Of a stretch of 64,000 bases of DNA, positions 33,912 through 46,340 are shown in pieces. The notes below the pieces were generated by a model. The model did not search any database and was not told where the DNA came from. It worked only from the letters and a program-made list of their open reading frames with translations. Within the stretch, counting starts at the first letter, position 1. Every line of letters begins with the position of its first letter. The stretch comes from Episyrphus balteatus (Eukaryota; Arthropoda; Insecta; Diptera; Syrphidae): positions 106,294,288 through 106,358,287 of the forward strand of contig NC_079135.1 of NCBI RefSeq assembly GCF_945859705.1, given 5' to 3'. Position numbers and translations under genes: made by a program.

Positions 33912-36900
33912 GGGTAAAGGCACTAGTACCGTAACATGGGGTTACTTTGCTCCGTTTTTTGCACTATTTTTAGAAAACCTCTTAAAAATGGTAGAGACAT
34001 TTTTGTATCTATTTGTTTTTTTCTTTTAATTCATTGATAAGACATGAAATAATGCATTAATTCTAAAAAAAACATTCAAATAACAGTTAAAATATTTTGT
34101 TTTTTAAGTTGAAAAGTGGGGCAAAGTAGTCCAAGGGACGGGGTTACTTTGCTCCACCTGAAGTTTTTAACTATACCGCCTATATTTAAAGAGCTAGAGC
34201 AAAGTTAGTATTGTATTTTAATAGCCCTGGATCAAAGCTTCAAATCTGTACGAAAAAAAATTTGTAGGTACACACACAACTCTTTTTTTTTACAAAAAAC
34301 AATACAGCCTCTTTTATTTCATTAATTGATTATAAATAAATACGAATTTAAAGAAAAAAACAGAAAACTTCATTAATTTAACCAAAATAAGTTTAAAATA
34401 AACATGAATAACAATTTACAAACGAAAAAATAGTTCACTTTTAAAAACAATAAAAACATACATAGAATTAAAAACACATTTAATTATAAAAATAAATTGC
34501 TCCTGGGGCAAAGTAACCCCAAAACAACAAAAAAACTGCTTAGTCACATAAAAAAAATGCAATAATTATTATTTATAAATTAAACAAACAAATGACAAGC
34601 GCAGAGTAATAACAAAATAATATCATAACTAGAATATTTGTACTTACTTTGTAAATTATCACACAACTGGTTTTACACACCAAATTTTTCACCACAAAAA
34701 AAACACGAATTTCCTACCTCAAATTCACAGGTCAACTGCTTCTTAAAAACTGCCGGCAGATGGTCCGTTGCAACTCGTGGCAGATGTATATATGTGTGTG
34801 TGTATATTACAGTAGCTTCGATATAGAGAGTCTAACATGTCTTAGCGTAAATCAAGAAACTAACTTTTTTCGTCAGTGGCGCAAAGTTACCCCCGCCGGG
34901 GCAAAGTAACCCCATGTTACGGTATCCGGACAGTTAAGGTACTTTTGAACTTTGACGTCGAATAGTTTTATTGTTTTTCAAGCTATAGCAAATATTTTGG
35001 TAGTTTCTTAAAGTTTGGCATTTTTGTAATAATGTTACATTCACATAATTTTTAAATAAAACATTTTAGTATTTAAAAATAAAAATAATAAAAAAAGTTC
35101 GATTTGCACTAGTGTCCGGACGCAAAATTTAGTTTCCGGACAAATTTATTTTAGTATCCGGACACGATAATTTTGTATGAATTTATGGTTCTTTTCTCGT
35201 TTTTATGAAATAAAACATCTTTTGTTTTTGAAAAAAATATGAACATATAACTTTAATATACAAAAAAGTTTATTTAAAAAAATTAATTGTTGAAGAAAAA
35301 CTGGTAGGTACTTCTTAAGGTTAAAATTGTTTTTAATAAAAGTAATCACTAAGCAATTAACGAAAAGGACACACTAACAGCATATATTTGTTAAAAGAAT
35401 TAATAATAAATTCATTTCAGTTTAAAAAAAATCCTATAGATAGGTAGGTACTTTTTTCATTGGGTAAATACAAAACAAACGAAAAATAGTTCTTATAATA
35501 AGGGTAACAATCCACTTTTCTTGGCAAACTTTTCTATTAAAACAATTATAAATAAGGACTTAGGTACGTTTATGTTAAAACGAGGTTCTTGGGATGAAAT
35601 TGAAACTTCGTTCGGAATCGAAGGAATTGTCAAAATTGGTAGGCTTGGAGATAGATTGAAGCACGGAACGAATATTTCCAGAATTCATAATTACTGAAGG
35701 GGTCCTCATTTCTCAATAACATCACATTGTTACTACCATAGCCATATTTTTCATTTTTGCTTCATTTAAAAGTGGTGAAAAATTCAGTTTGGAAGTGTAC
35801 ATTTTTTGCACCCTAATCATGAACTGTTATCTCCCAATCAGATTAGGGGGATTTAAAGACACTAACGGCAGCCGACAGGATGATGTGGGTTGTCTTCGGT
35901 GGCAATGCGTACAAAATAACTAGATTTTTGGAACAAAATTCACTCAACTTTAGTGTTAAATGTGACTTATGTCCATCACAGGATGTTCCACTTTGTCATC
36001 AAGCAAGCGTTTGTGTCCGCAGTTTGCAACATAATCAAAAAAGGTTTCGCTCCTCATCCAGTAGTGGTCTGATAAATATTTATGTAGCCTAAGTAGGCTA
36101 TACAGAGAAAATAACGAAGGGATAACTCTACTTCTGGTATATTTAACTTTATTTCTGGTACATTTTACTAATTTCTATATTATGATTAAATATACCAGAA
36201 GTTATGTTTTTTTCCGTGATATAATTTTGCTAGTATTTGGGTAGAGACAAAAGCTGGGATCGAATTACGGCACATGCTCGTTAACGTATGGGAACTATGT
36301 GTCCCTCTTTTTTTCTACTAATTAAATAGAGACAGAAATAGTCAAAACGTTAACGTATGATCGTAATCGTGTGCCGTGATTCGACCCCTGGTTTCATCGC
36401 CATTTAATATCATACTCGAGTCATAAATGGAAATATGTTCCTGGCCAATACTTTTCAAATAATTTTAGAGCTATTCAAACCATTTTAAAATGCTTTCTTG
36501 TCTAAAAACTGCTGTTCCTTGCCTACTAATGTTTTCAGCTTCTCTCAAAGCTATAATTGAATTTATATAAATCCTTGTAGCCTCTATGGTCTTTGATACG
36601 TTTTTTTTAATTCATTCCTTATAAGATAACAAATTTAAAAGTACAAAAACACTTAAAATTACATTAAAAACAAGGGTGTCCGGAAACTGAATCCAGTTTT
36701 TCAGTATCCGGATAACACATATTTTAACTAAGGAAACCCTGTCCGAATACTGAAACATTGAGAGAAAAATGCAATTCTCTTGCATTAAAACCCAAAATAT
36801 GTTCCAAACTACAATTTAAGAGCCTAAAAAAGCGATTTTTCCTTTTCCCTCATATTTTCAGTATCCGGACACTGTGTCCGGGAACTAAAAAAAAGTCTTA

Positions 36901-37313
36901 AATTTTAGTTTTAGTATCCGGACACTAAAAAATATAATAAAAAAAAAACTTTTTGACTATTTTATTAATAAATTATCAAAATGTATCATATTTACTCAAA
37001 ACTAACAATTTCCTTTTATAATAAAATCAATAAACAGGTCTCAATTTTCTTAGTTTTTTCAAATGCTTCCACTATTTTTTTCTTACACAAAATCATTTTC
37101 AAAACCTCACCCCTGATCTTGGACACTTAACTGAAGTATATCTCTTAAACCATTCAGGTTATCTGCTTGAACTTTGGATTTATATGTGAAATATATCAGA
37201 GAAAGTATATTTGTGGTTAAATTCGAATTTATTAGAATGATTTACCTATTAATCGCAAAAAAATCACAAAGTGTCCGGATACTAACACTGTCCGGATACT
37301 GGTGCCTTTACCC
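33912..37313. mobile_element. TA-flanked element with repeated TATCCGGACA phrase
   Basis: The ends are GGGTAAAGGCACTAGTA and the complement of GGGTAAAGGCACCAGTA, with TA on both sides (33910-33911 and 37314-37315). The end-proximal word TATCCGGACA recurs at least ten times inside, in both orientations (for example near 34924, 35115, 35156, 36679, 36860, 36914, 37272 and 37289). A different TA element (33929-34922) is inserted only 17 bp from the left tip. Without it the element is about 2.4 kb. Its centre (about 35580-36100) is less AT-rich and could be a captured sequence or transposase remnant, but no family motif is clear. Confidence 0.85.
33929..34922. mobile_element. Nested TA-flanked MITE with GGGGCAAAGTAACC phrase
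   Basis: The ends are CCGTAACATGGGGTTACTTT and its complement, and TA flanks both sides (33927-33928 and 34923-34924). The intact right end of the host element supplies the empty-site sequence and confirms a TA duplication. The phrase recurs inside near 34112-34155, 34505 and 34877-34913 in both orientations. No transposase is present. Confidence 0.92.
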
Positions 37314-37533
37314 TACCTATCATCAATATGATTCTAGAACATTGCCAAGCTTACAAATAATAAAAAAATATAGGAACATCAAGTTCTTAGAATTCAAATT
37401 TAGTAAAAAAAGAAGAAAATTGGTTTTATAATACAAATTTTATATAATACTGAAATAAATCAGTAAAGTAGAAGAAGAAAATCTATGTAAGTTGAGCTGA
37501 ATATATAAACAATCAGAGATCAAAAATAACAGC

Positions 37534-38618
37534 AAACCTTTATTTTCAATCGGTTTCTCTCTGAAAGTTACCACATTACTTTAAATAGTTTCGGTTAAGG
37601 TTTGAGATTTATTTAAAAAAATCAAAAATAAAGGTTATCGGTTGAGATTTATTTTTTTAAATATCTCTCAATGGTTGAGATTTTTACAAAAAAAAATAAC
37701 TGGAAAAGGTCAAATTTTAACCGTTTTCGCTGAAAATAAATCAAAAATGGTCAATTCAAAGGAAAATGTCAAATATGTCAAGAATGTCTTTATATTGCAA
37801 AAATAAATATGAAAAGGATGTTTTTTCTAAGTTTATGTATTAAATAATGTATGAACTAAATAGACTCTTAAAGTTCTTTAGACCCAAGATTATATCTCTT
37901 TTCGTTTAAAGTAAAATCTAAAGACGAAAATGTGTTTTTTTTTTCACTGTTATTTGATTCGTTGGGACGACAAGCTTAACCAATGCAATTTCGAATATTT
38001 TACTAGACCGATGTTCTAATATCTAGGTCAAAGCGTTCAGCTTCCAGAAGCGTTTTTGCCCGCCCAACTTTAAACGGCTATATCTCGGAATTTTGAAAAA
38101 AATGTTTTTGATGCCAAAAGGTAGCGAGGACTCTAACCTATACATTTGGGTACAACTCCCATCCCTGTAGGTGCACGCGTTCTCAAGCCGGGAGAACTTA
38201 AAGGACAAAAAAAGTTGAGCCCGATTCTGAAAAAATAGGCATGATGTGGCGGTTTAACATGGAAGATGATTTTTTAAAAATCTGACAATGTGCAAAGCGT
38301 AGGCCCATGACACAAGCTATCATTTGGCATCACTCCCAAAAATTGCTCTCCAGGAGCGTTCAAAGATTCGGGGATTTTTAAAAAAAAAAATTTACCCCAA
38401 CTTTCAAACGCGATTTTCTCGGAATTTTGAAAAAAAAAAAAAAAATCGAAAAACCGGATTATATACCACTATCGGGTGTCTGAGAATATAAGCTTTAATA
38501 TGGCACCACTCCCATGTCTCTAGGAATTGATACATTTGCAGATGAGATTTATTTTTTTCTCTCAGCGATAAATCTCATTGGGTTGACCGAAACATAAAAA
38601 AATACAAAATAAAGGTTT
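37534..38618. repeat. Imperfect inverted-repeat element with internal direct repeats
   Basis: The left end (AAACCTTTATTTT, later TTTCGGTTAAGG and GAGATTTATTT) is mirrored on the right at about 38540-38618. Inside, a module with 'ctcggaattttgaaaaa' and 'caccactccca/caactccca' occurs at about 38085-38170 and 38410-38515, with a weaker copy near 38280-38370. No target duplication was identified, and the boundaries are approximate. Confidence 0.55.
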
Positions 38619-39256
38619 CTCTCAGACCTTGACTGAAATGTATCCATCCATCTAGTTCTTTTTAGACATAGGATCTGCTCCTTGCTGGGGACATAATTAT
38701 AGTGAAATATCTTGTTATGTTATAGAAAACTGAATAAATGTGAATAGTAGGTAGGTACTTCTTCATAAGAAATAAAACAAGAATAACGCAGAAAACAACG
38801 GAGGTATTGAAAAACTTTTATGCTTATCTAGACTAGACTAGACTAGAGAAGTTTGTCTGCAAACATAGGTACATTTATTCAACTTCATCGTCAAAAATGT
38901 ATGGCTTCTGTTGGTTTCGCTTGCAGAAATCAATTCCAACAAACCTGTTAAAGTTTGCTAACTATCTGAACATAAACCTACAAAATGGTCTTCAAACTTC
39001 AAAGTGATGTTTTCTTAACTGATCTTAGTTAACCATTTGACTATGCAACTCCAAACTGTTTATTAAATTAGAGAACCATTGATTTGTTAACTGGATTAAA
39101 TCATATTTACAAATAGGTACAAATGTTGTCATCTTTCAAAAGATTTAATCTAAGCATGTTTTGATGTTTTATCTGGGAGTTCCACAAGGAAACCATATTG
39201 GGCCACTTTTCTTTTTTCTTTTCTAAATTAAATCTTTAAGAATATTTCATAGGTAA
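38619..39256. other. Gene-free stretch
   Basis: No gene. A small GACTA repeat (CTAGACTAGACTAGACTAGA) is at about 38828-38847. Confidence 0.4.
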
Positions 39257-40579
39257 CACTGTGCTCGAAAATGGAACTTTTTTTTTCCGACAGAGGGCTC
39301 TCATATCTACTAAAGATAATTCGAGTATGCTGAACACGATGGCGTTCTTAGTTTTTCTGGATTAGGTCAAATAAGAAAGATTTTTGCGTTTGAAATTTTG
39401 TTTGCACATGCCAAAACTGAGGGTATAAAACACCATATATTTTCCAATTTTTGATTTTTTATCAATGAAAAATGATGGAAAATCTATTTTTTCGCAAGTA
39501 TAATTCGTAAAAGAAGTTATTTGAAAAAAAAATCTGCCGAATGACATTTTAAATCATTATTTTATGGCAAAAAAACGTCAATTTTTTTCAATTTTTCTAA
39601 TATTTTTCGTATTAGGTACTTAAATTTAAATGCAGCACTAGGTGGCAACGATTTGATGTTGTATTTCAGGATAGAATATGGCTTTGTTTACAAATACGAA
39701 TAGGCAGTTCCTACCTATCTACAATATTGGTTAAGCTTAAGAGTGAAAAAGTAGCAGTAAAACACTGTTTTTTTTTTTAATTTTTAAGTTTATAAAATAA
39801 AAAAATTACAAAAAGTTTAAATGCAATACATATGTAGGGGAAGTGGGGGCAAAACGCCTATGGGCTCAAGTAGCATAAAAACCCGCTTAAGAGAAACCCT
39901 CTTAAGAGAAAAACCCGCTTATCTGAAACACGTTTCTGATCTTTAAATATTTTCTTCAGTTAAACGGGGACTGTGACAAATATATTATGTGTTGTGTATG
40001 TAAGCTCATATAATGCAGATGGAAGTAATAGTAAATATGTTTTAATTTTAAAACAAATTGAAAGAAAAATGATTTTTTGAACTTAAACAAAAATTAAATA
40101 AAAATATTGATACCATGCCTGATTTTTTAATTAAATATCTACATCTACATAAATGTATAATATTCCAGAGTACTAACAGATACAAGGTGTGTACAAAAAA
40201 ATGTTGAGTTTTCGCATACATTTGTACCTTTATAGTTAAAAAATGTAAGAAAAATTGAAGAAAAATCGACGTTTTTTTGCCAAAAAATAATGATTTAAAT
40301 AGTTATTTGACAGATTTTTTTTCAAATAACTATTTTTACGAATAATACTTCCAAAAAAATAGATTTTCCATCATTTTTTTATCGATAAAAATCAAAAATT
40401 GGAAAATATATGGTGTTTTATACCCTAAGTTTTGGCATGTGCAAACAAAAATTCAAACGCAAAAATCTTTCTTATTTGACCTAATCCAGAAAAACTAAGA
40501 ACGCCATCGTGTTCAGCATACTCGAATTATCTTTAGTAGACATAAGAGCCCTCTGTCGGTTTTTTGAACTATCACAGTG
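39257..40579. mobile_element. Foldback DNA transposon 2, CACTG-ended
   Basis: Left arm is about 39257-39615 and right arm about 40235-40579, near-complementary along their length. The tips are CACTGTG and CACAGTG, with TAA on both sides (39254-39256 and 40580-40582), a 3-bp duplication like that of foldback 1. The subterminal AATTCGAGTATGCTGAA and ACAGAGGG blocks match foldback 1 in order and approximate spacing, although the rest of the arms differ. The spacer has a GGGGAAGTGGGGGCAAAACG word at about 39838 that resembles the start of a TA-type phrase MITE, without a partner end. Confidence 0.88.
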
Positions 40580-41074
40580 TAATTATTAAATTCTCAAATT
40601 CGCTGACGACTTCAATTTATTTTACGGTTATAAAAAGCAAATGAAAATTTACAGAATTTTTAATAGTGGAACAGAAATGGAAAAAAGAAGTTATATTTAT
40701 TTTATATGATGATTTAAGAGTAGTTTAAAGCAGTGTTTTTCAAACTTTTTGAGTTAGCGTACCCCTTGGGAGGAATAAAATTGTGTCAGTATTTTTAAAT
40801 AGCTGTATACACTGTACCCGTTCAAAACTCCCCGATTTTTTCCCGTGTCGTACATATAAGAGGCAAGGCCTTGAAGTCGACTTTTTAAGATTGTATGCGA
40901 TGAAATTGGTTCACTCCACAATAATCTTTTTTCCCACACAGTTGGCTGTCAAAGCGTAAAGTATTGACACACGTTTTTAAAATTACGAGCTGAAATATTG
41001 GTGTTTTTTTACAACTTTTTTTTTACTTCATTCAAAATCTGATTTTTTTGACCACTTAAACATACTAAATAAGA

Positions 41075-41290
41075 GACTCCAAAGAAGAGAGGAAAACATA
41101 ATAACGCAAAAGACAAAATCAGAGGTTTTACTCGGAAAACTTCGGTTATGATCCGTGCCTCTACAAGCAAACAAATTTCATGCTTTACCCTAAGCTCAAA
41201 AGATTCTTAAAAAAAAAAAAACTCAGCGGAAGAATCAATATTTGTTAGCTACGATATTTCTGTCATAATACAGAGTTTTTTTTTAGTCTT
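41075..41290 (+). repeat. Direct repeat, copy 1 (inside the hAT)
   Basis: Shares the words 'cttcggttatgat', 'aagcaaacaaattt', 'aaagattctt', 'ggaagaatcaatatttgtta' and 'acagagttt' in the same order with 41820-42030. Confidence 0.75.
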
Positions 41291-41320
41291 TTGTTTTTAC
41301 TTAGCAACATTTATTTTTTT

Positions 41321-41537
41321 ACCGACTTCCAAAAAAGAGGAGGTATTCAATTCGTCTGTATTTTTTTTTTTATGTTTGTTACCGCATAACTTTGGACAGA
41401 GTCAATCAATTTTGATAATTCTTTTTGTATTGGAAAGCTAGTGGCTGCAGTGTGGTCCCATTTCAATTTCGTTCAGTTAAAGCCATAGGAACTATTAAAA
41501 AAACCATTAAACCCCTTTTTGAATCATGGAAGTCGGT
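41321..41537 (+). mobile_element. ACCGACTTCC-type repeat, copy 3 (nested in the hAT)
   Basis: Starts ACCGACTTCCAAAAAAGAGG and ends TGGAAGTCGGT. It matches copy 1 (16817-17087) almost throughout by eye but lacks the 47-bp tandem duplication. Confidence 0.8.
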
Positions 41538-41819
41538 TTTGTTTTTTTGATAAAAATGATTATTTGTATAAATATTTGGCTTGCAGCCGCGACCAACTTA
41601 GGACCCCAGGGGATCGCGACCCACATTTTGAAAAACACTGGTTTTAAGGAAAACGCATTGATACGAGTTTTTGAAGAGCTTGGCCGTTTCCGATTTTTCG
41701 GAACGAAATACAGAGTAGGGCCCTGAATTATTGATGTTTTTGAAAGATTCAAAATCCAGATATTCGAACCATTTTTCTAACCCTCTGTGGGTTCTAAAAT
41801 TTTATTTTTCGCTTATCTT

Positions 41820-42030
41820 TTTCACTTTATTCTTTCTTGAAAAAAGGAAGAGATAAAAACATTATAACTACAAAATAAGACAATCAGAGGAACTTCGGTT
41901 ATGATCAATGTTTCTAAAAGCAAACAAATTTGAATATTTTTAATGCATTCGAAAGATTCTTGACAAACTTGCATCGGAAGAATCAATATTTGTTAGCTCC
42001 CGTATTCCTCTCATGGTACAGAGTTTATTT
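41820..42030 (+). repeat. Direct repeat, copy 2 (outside the hAT)
   Basis: Second member of the pair described at 41075-41290, about 745 bp downstream. Its position outside the hAT end means either that the hAT acquired flanking sequence or that a different repeat family is present twice. Confidence 0.75.
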
Positions 42031-42289
42031 TAACTTTATTGAGTTACTTTCCAGAAATTGATTTCAAAAGTGAAAATGGACAAAATAATTTTATGAAACG
42101 TATTGCTGTTTCCTTTTAGTCAAATTTTATTTTGGAAAACTCAAATACAAGTATAATATTGGCACTTATCACTTATTTAAATTTATTTTAACAGAAGAAA
42201 TTTTGGACGCTTAGATACTGTTTGCATATTAAATGTGAAAAGCCAATTTGATTTATGTTATTTACAGATTTTTTGAAGTGAACACGATG

Positions 42290-42700
42290 AAACGAAAAAG
42301 TGACATGAAAAATCAATTGATTACCTATAACTTTTTTGTTTTAAAAGATAGATGAATGAAATTTATACTGTAGATAAGTAATAGAATAAACTATAATTGT
42401 ACAAAATTTTAATTAATTTCATATCCCAAATCCTGAGATAACGGTGAAAAAATGTTCTTTTTCTACGTGTACGTGTTCTACAAGTTACACAATTTTAAAT
42501 TAATAAAATTTGAAGAATACCTCAAAACACTCCTGTGTTGCCGATGACCAGCCACCAGTGTAGGAATTAGGAAGTATCGTAATAATCTCAGTTTGAAATT
42601 TCAACATGGTTGGCTTTAAAAAAATTCGTAATTTTTTTGTAGATATCGTAGAAATATGATTGAAGCGTCATATAAAAGATGAAATAATAAACTTTCAGAT
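42290..42700 (+). repeat. Diverged relative of the pogo-like element's right half
   Basis: Ordered matches to 14130-14470 include 'gagataacggt', 'ctacaagttacacaa', 'acctcaaaacac', 'agccaccagtg' and 'gatgaaataataaactttca'. No inverted ends were found, so this is a fragment or an old copy. Confidence 0.65.
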
Positions 42701-43800
42701 GATATAAAATTTATTATAAGTTGTCATAAAAATGTTTTCAGGAACCGCAGTTCAACTTATAAATTCCTTAAAAACTGGGAAAAAAAATCTATGATATTGA
42801 AAATCACAAATGGATATTGTTTACCGTTACCTTCGCAAATTATTTTCTACTCTCCTAGCTTTCACAAAATTTTTATGAATGTGTCAATTTCTCGGCTTAA
42901 TTTCTTCGAAGAAATGTTTTGTTCAAAATCAGACATTATCAGCTTATTAAAATATTCAAAGAAAAATTTTCAATTCCATTTTATGTAAGGTTCTCGACAT
43001 TCCAAACAAATTCCGTAAAAATATGACATGAAAATTAACGTAGGTAAACTGCTATTTTTGTTCCAAAAAAAACATCTGTTTTCCACTGATCTGACATTTC
43101 GGAAAATATATTAATATACAAATTTCGCAAACTCAAAAAGAAGTCTAAAAATCTAAAAATATAAAATCTGAAAATGTATGACCCGTTCGAAAAACTACTT
43201 TACTACCTTATAATTGAATCTTCCCATTAAAAAGTAGTCAACCGCACACTGAAAAATCCATCATATTGTTCTTAACAACCCAATAATAACTCATCGGTTA
43301 TGGTTAATTAGTGTCCAATCAAATGGTGATAAAACTAACAAAAACACTCTAAAGCCTCAAACCATCACCATCAACGAAGTATTAATTTATTTGACAGAGC
43401 AAGCTCATTGTTCTTAGTGACGGACGCTTAGATTGTAAAAAAAAAATCACTCAAGTGTGAAAATTACAATTATTGTGGCTTTGTCCTATAGAACTTCTAT
43501 TAGACTGATAGAAGTACCTATACAACTCCCCTTGGAAACGACCTTTAAGTCAACTATAAAAAATAGTTGTTCGTTTTTTTTTTTTTCTATTAAATAAAAT
43601 CAATATTAATTTTTTATTAATAACTTTATTTATTTTCTATGAGATTAAAAAAAAAAAAATTATAAAATCGAAACGTCCTTAAAATATTTTTCTTATGAAA
43701 AGACCCAATTTTGAAAAGTTGGTGTTCAGCCAACTATGCGACATAAAACAATTAATTGTAAAATAATATTTTAATTGAAACAACGAAACAAAAAAAAATC
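42701..43800. other. Gene-free AT-rich stretch
   Basis: Nothing supported beyond low-complexity runs. Confidence 0.35.
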
Positions 43801-44480
43801 AATAATTTATTAGCTAATTAAATTGTACACTCTCGGCCAGAAAAAAAAAAGACAAAAGACATCACCGTCCGACTTCGTCTTGTCCGCCCGTCAACCGCAA
43901 CTCACAAAGAGCGTCCTTGTGTTGACCTTTTTTTGTGTTTCGCTAAATTTACGTTTTCTCCAATTGCACACGCAGCAGCTCAATGGCAGCCAGTGCACCA
44001 AACCAATGCGAGTGTTGTTGTTGTTGTTGCTGCTGCACTGTACAATGTGCAATTTGTATAAACAAAGACTTTTATTTATAAAGAAAAAAATAAAAAATAA
44101 AAAAAAAAATTAAATAAAAATAAATAAATTACATTGCGCGAGAATAAAAACTTTTATTATTGTTTGTTGCCAATGAAAAGCGCATTCACGTTCACAAGCG
44201 ACACCGACAACGAGGACGACAAACGTTCGTTGGAGACGTGGGTCGACAAAGTCGTTGGTCGTCGTTGGCGGTCTTTGGTTTCGGTGGCGTTTTCTTAGGT
44301 TTCGTGTCGTCTTCAACTACTGGCGATACTATGACTTCTTCCTATGAAGACGGTGGAACCACACCAAGTTTATTGGGACAAACCATGTGATTGCACGACA
44401 CACGAATGGGAGACGAATTTGCAAAAAAAATCTGAGACCTAGAGAACTTCTAAACCTATAAATACTCTAAGTTAGTGCGT
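43801..44480. other. Less AT-rich island with TTG/CTG run, candidate 5' exon region
   Basis: Mixed-composition text with a TTG run passing into CTGCTGC at 44012-44035 stands out from its AT-rich surroundings on both sides. It contains the possible short exon at 44299-44390. The fly-like trinucleotide run and the local composition suggest host sequence that is not degenerating freely. Confidence 0.3.
44299..44390 (+). other. Possible short host coding exon or upstream ORF
   Basis: TTTTCTTAG ends at 44298 and would serve as a splice acceptor. Behind it, an ATG at about 44331 opens a 19-residue frame beginning MTSSYEDGGTTPSLLGQ, which looks protein-like and not low-complexity, ending in TGA at 44388-44390. 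The GT inside CCATGTGATT could be a donor. Just upstream, a 41-codon frame starts at 44173 (MKSAFTFTSDTDNEDDKR) and stops at the TAG of that acceptor-like site. I recognise neither peptide. An upstream ORF in a 5' leader is an equal alternative. Confidence 0.2.
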
Positions 44481-46340
44481 TTTCAAAAACGTGTTGCGTT
44501 TTTTATCATGAATTTTCTATTAATTTCACATTTGTTAAACAAAAATATAAAAATAAAAAAAAAATAAAATATCAAATGCTGTCATCTTAAGAATTTTGTT
44601 TCACGAATCAACTTTTTTTTTTTTGAGATCATTATCGCTATGGCGATAACCCCTCTGCATGATTTTTAATGAAAATGTTAACACGAAGATTAAATTCAAA
44701 ACAAAACAAAAAAAATATAAATAAATTCTCGTTTATCTGCAAAGAATAAAACAACTTAATAAAAATAGTTTATAAAAGTAGGTAGGTCTCGACTTGAGGA
44801 AGCAGGTATACGCTATAGAATAGAGTATTAATATTATATTTTTTGTTGGCTACTTTTATTTATTATTGTTTTAGCTTTTGTGCATATTAATTGTTGCGAT
44901 TCAATTGTTAGAATAAAAGTGGGTGTTTATTTGATTTGCATAATGAAAGCTATGTTTATTTGCGATGATAAAACTTAAAGAAAAGACCAAAAAAAATTTT
45001 TTTTTAACAAGAATACGGACTTTTACATAACGTCTTCGAATATTAACTCCGCTTCCGCTTTTTAAGTAAAAAGACTTTAAGTCTGTATCCAAAAGTATTT
45101 TTCAGCCCTTAATTTAGAAAAAAAAAAGTACCTATTATCACCAAAAAAAAGCGTAAATTCAACAGAAAATAATGGCCTTGAGTTAATTTTCGGATGTGTT
45201 CAATTTTTTGTATGATTCTCGTTGTTTCCTTTATTCTTAAAGTCAATTTTTCTTTCCAACTCAAGCAACTGCCTATGTCTACGAAAGCCTCGACTTTTGA
45301 ACTGTTTGCAGGCAGTATCGTTTGGTCAAACCAAATAAAGTTTTTTTTTTTTTTAATTCTAATATTAAGAAATTATTTTGGATGGGATATTTTCTTAGTT
45401 AACATTTTGTTTAGTTTTTACTTTTTTCAAAAAATAATTTAAATTTGCGAACTCAATCATGTTTTCTTTATGAAGGTATACCATCAAGTATAAAAAATTA
45501 AGAGAGAAAAAACCCGATTTTGTATGGAGTTTTCAGGCAGTGAAAATTTTAAAATTAAAAATATTTGTGTGTAGTTTAATTATTATTTTTTTTTTTTTTT
45601 TTGAAACACATTTTCTGACTTAATTTCCATATCAAACGGACATAACTACAGACTTCTAACCTGTATTTTTTTATTCGAATGTCAAATCCAAATTAAGAAT
45701 GATAAGGGAATGGTAATCATTAGAAATGAATAGAAGTTTTATTAATACGAACTGGATCACTATTTAAGTCAGCAAAGGTTCATGACTTGGTTTTATACCT
45801 TTGCTTTATATTTCGCAAAAAAAAAAAAGAATGCACCAATTTATAATGCAGTCAAATCGTTTATTGCTGGTGAAAAAATAGAATATAAATGACAGAAACT
45901 GTGTGCAAAGTTTAGGTACCTACCTACCAGGGGGTAAATAGGTAGTGGGTACGATATTAAGGAATCACTTTTCGTTTAGTTTCAGAAAACCTTTATTTTT
46001 TGTACCTACTACTCACATCCAGACCGGTTATTTGAAACTTGACAGACGACAAAACAAATTGTCAAAACTGTGTTAAATAAATGAATCTTAATCTTAAAAA
46101 AAAACTAATCTTATATGAAAAAGGGAAGAGGATTATATAGTCCGTCAGTCACATTGTATTCAGACTCAAATAAAAGAGTTAAGTTTTGGTGTAAATGATA
46201 GATATTGATGGTTAACTTTATATTTTTGTTTGTGTAGGTATGTATACTAAACACGAATCTGAAGTTTTCTAAAACAAACTTCTTGCAAATAAATGAAATA
46301 ACTGAGATTTTCAAACAAATTGGCATTTATTTGTTATTAC
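44481..46340. other. Gene-free AT-rich stretch
   Basis: No gene. T and A homopolymers dominate, and a cluster of TAGGTA/TACCTACC words lies at about 45910-45945. Confidence 0.35.

Larger units (their letters stand above)
40731..41640. mobile_element. Non-autonomous hAT element with GTCGCGACCC-type end
   Basis: Both ends read CAGTGTTTTTCAAA inward, and flanking 8-mers GTTTAAAG (40723-40730) and GTTTTAAG (41641-41648) differ by one base, consistent with an old hAT target duplication. The right end (complement of GGGTCGCGATCCCCTGGGG) resembles the hAT/Charlie-like ends seen in many animals. A copy of the ACCGACTTCC repeat is nested at 41321-41537. No transposase frame is present. Confidence 0.8.

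Noticed and set aside
35880..36092. Plus-strand frame with CDLCPSQDVPLC, reminiscent of a piggyBac C-terminal zinc finger
   Set aside because: Too short, no other transposase motif nearby, and it lies in a TA-flanked element, which does not fit piggyBac.
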